From Bdellovibrionales bacterium (GTDB lineage Bacteria; Bdellovibrionota; Bdellovibrionia; Bdellovibrionales; UBA840), in the NCBI GenBank assembly GCA_020434605.1, contig JAGRAL010000141.1, forward strand, positions 1-5,974: a stretch of 5,974 nt of DNA. The letters run 5' to 3'. Each line of letters starts with the position of its first letter. The first letter of the stretch is position 1. Below, one piece after another: positions 5,527-5,974 of this stretch. The position numbers and the translations under genes are program-made. The notes below the pieces were generated by a model that ran no database searches, was not told where the DNA came from, and saw nothing but the letters and a program-made list of their open reading frames with translations.

Positions 5527-5974
5527 TTAAAATAAACTCATACAAGTAGTAAGATCCTCTACTTGTACTTGGCTATCTGATAATAACACTGCTAGTTCGT
5601 AATGTAGTCTTGTTGGCATAGCATCTCTATGACGTATATCGTGACTAGTTACTAAATCGATTAAATCCAATACGCCAGTTTGCACTACATCAAGACTTGG
5701 AAGTTTAGGACTATACTTATCTTTATTGTGTTCTGCTAACTCTAAAGTTCTAAGCGAGTCGCTACTGATTCCATCTACCACAAAGTAGTCTTGAAAGCCT
5801 TTTAATTTAAAAAACTGATTTATAAAGGATAGGGTAAAAAAATCTCCCTTTGCTGCAGAAAAATTTAAATTTGATTCTCTAATAATATTCACCATTCCAG
5901 AGGCAGAAAATATTTTTTGTAAAATCTGATATTTTAAATAATCAGCATTGTCTAAAGTTTGTGACCTGTCGTGT
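5527..5974 (-). CDS. unrecognised protein, C-terminal part (5' end outside window)
   Basis: The frame ends at TAA (5529-5527) and stays open to the right edge. A Met codon at 5895 begins MVNIIRESNLNFSAAKGDFF, but the 26 codons upstream of it are uninterrupted (for example DNADYLKYQILQKIFSASG) and no ribosome binding site precedes it, so that Met is probably internal. About 149 residues are visible. They are soluble-looking, with no membrane segment, a mix of hydrophobic and charged residues, stretches such as FINQFFKLKGFQDYFVVDGI and LDVVQTGVLDLIDLVTSHDI, and HDIRHRD with RLHYELAVLL near the end. I recognise no family or active site. It converges on the transglycosylase gene with no bases between the two stop codons, so the two transcripts probably run into each other. 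Confidence 0.7.
   Translation of the reverse strand, partial: HDRSQTLDNADYLKYQILQKIFSASGMVNIIRESNLNFSAAKGDFFTLSFINQFFKLKGFQDYFVVDGISSDSLRTLELAEHNKDKYSPKLPSLDVVQTGVLDLIDLVTSHDIRHRDAMPTRLHYELAVLLSDSQVQVEDLTTCMSLF

Noticed and set aside
5527..5895. Complete 122-residue gene starting at ATG 5895
   Set aside because: The frame is open upstream to the window edge, and no Shine-Dalgarno sequence precedes this ATG, so it is more likely an internal Met of a longer protein.
1..5974. CRISPR arrays, insertion sequences, tRNA or rRNA genes
   Set aside because: No regularly spaced repeats, transposase-like frames, terminal repeats or tRNA-like folds were seen on either strand.

Overview
The window holds a flagellar rod and P/L-ring operon from a Gram-negative bacterium, a divergent lytic transglycosylase gene, and the 3' part of an unrecognised gene. 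The AT-rich sequence, the order flgF-flgG-flgA-flgH-flgI, a sigma-54-type promoter and the outer-membrane L-ring lipoprotein suggest a deltaproteobacterium-like organism. Bdellovibrionota (Bacteriovorax or Bdellovibrio type) would fit best, but this is inference from gene order and general appearance, not from a marker gene.

Right to left on the minus strand, five flagellar genes form one tight transcription unit: flgF (4444-3635, proximal rod), flgG (3624-2839, distal rod), flgA (2835-1918, periplasmic P-ring chaperone), flgH (1921-1202, L-ring lipoprotein) and flgI (1129-122, P-ring). Gaps are 10 bp, 3 bp and a 4-bp ATGA overlap. The only apparent gap, 72 bp between flgH and flgI, is filled by an unlisted 24-codon ORF (1205-1131). 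Its ATG overlaps the flgH stop, it has a well-placed Shine-Dalgarno sequence, and it ends one base before the flgI start. It would encode a very hydrophobic peptide and is the most novel item here.

The 197-bp divergent region (4445-4641) carries a good sigma-54 promoter (4485-4470, minus) whose predicted start site lies about 15 nt before the flgF ATG. Two adjacent 10-bp palindromes (4570-4579 and 4582-4591) lie a little over 100 bp upstream of that start site, where an enhancer-binding activator would be expected.

On the plus strand, 4642-5526 encodes an exported MltD-type lytic transglycosylase with one degenerate LysM-like segment. Its position suggests, without proving, that it opens peptidoglycan for the rod. 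Its stop codon abuts the stop codon of a convergent minus-strand gene (5974-5527) that is open to the right edge of the window and has no recognisable function.

The left 121 bp, downstream of flgI, hold a perfect 10-bp inverted repeat (85-106), a weak sigma-28-like element (39-13, minus) and no convincing gene. No tRNA, rRNA, CRISPR array or mobile element was seen.
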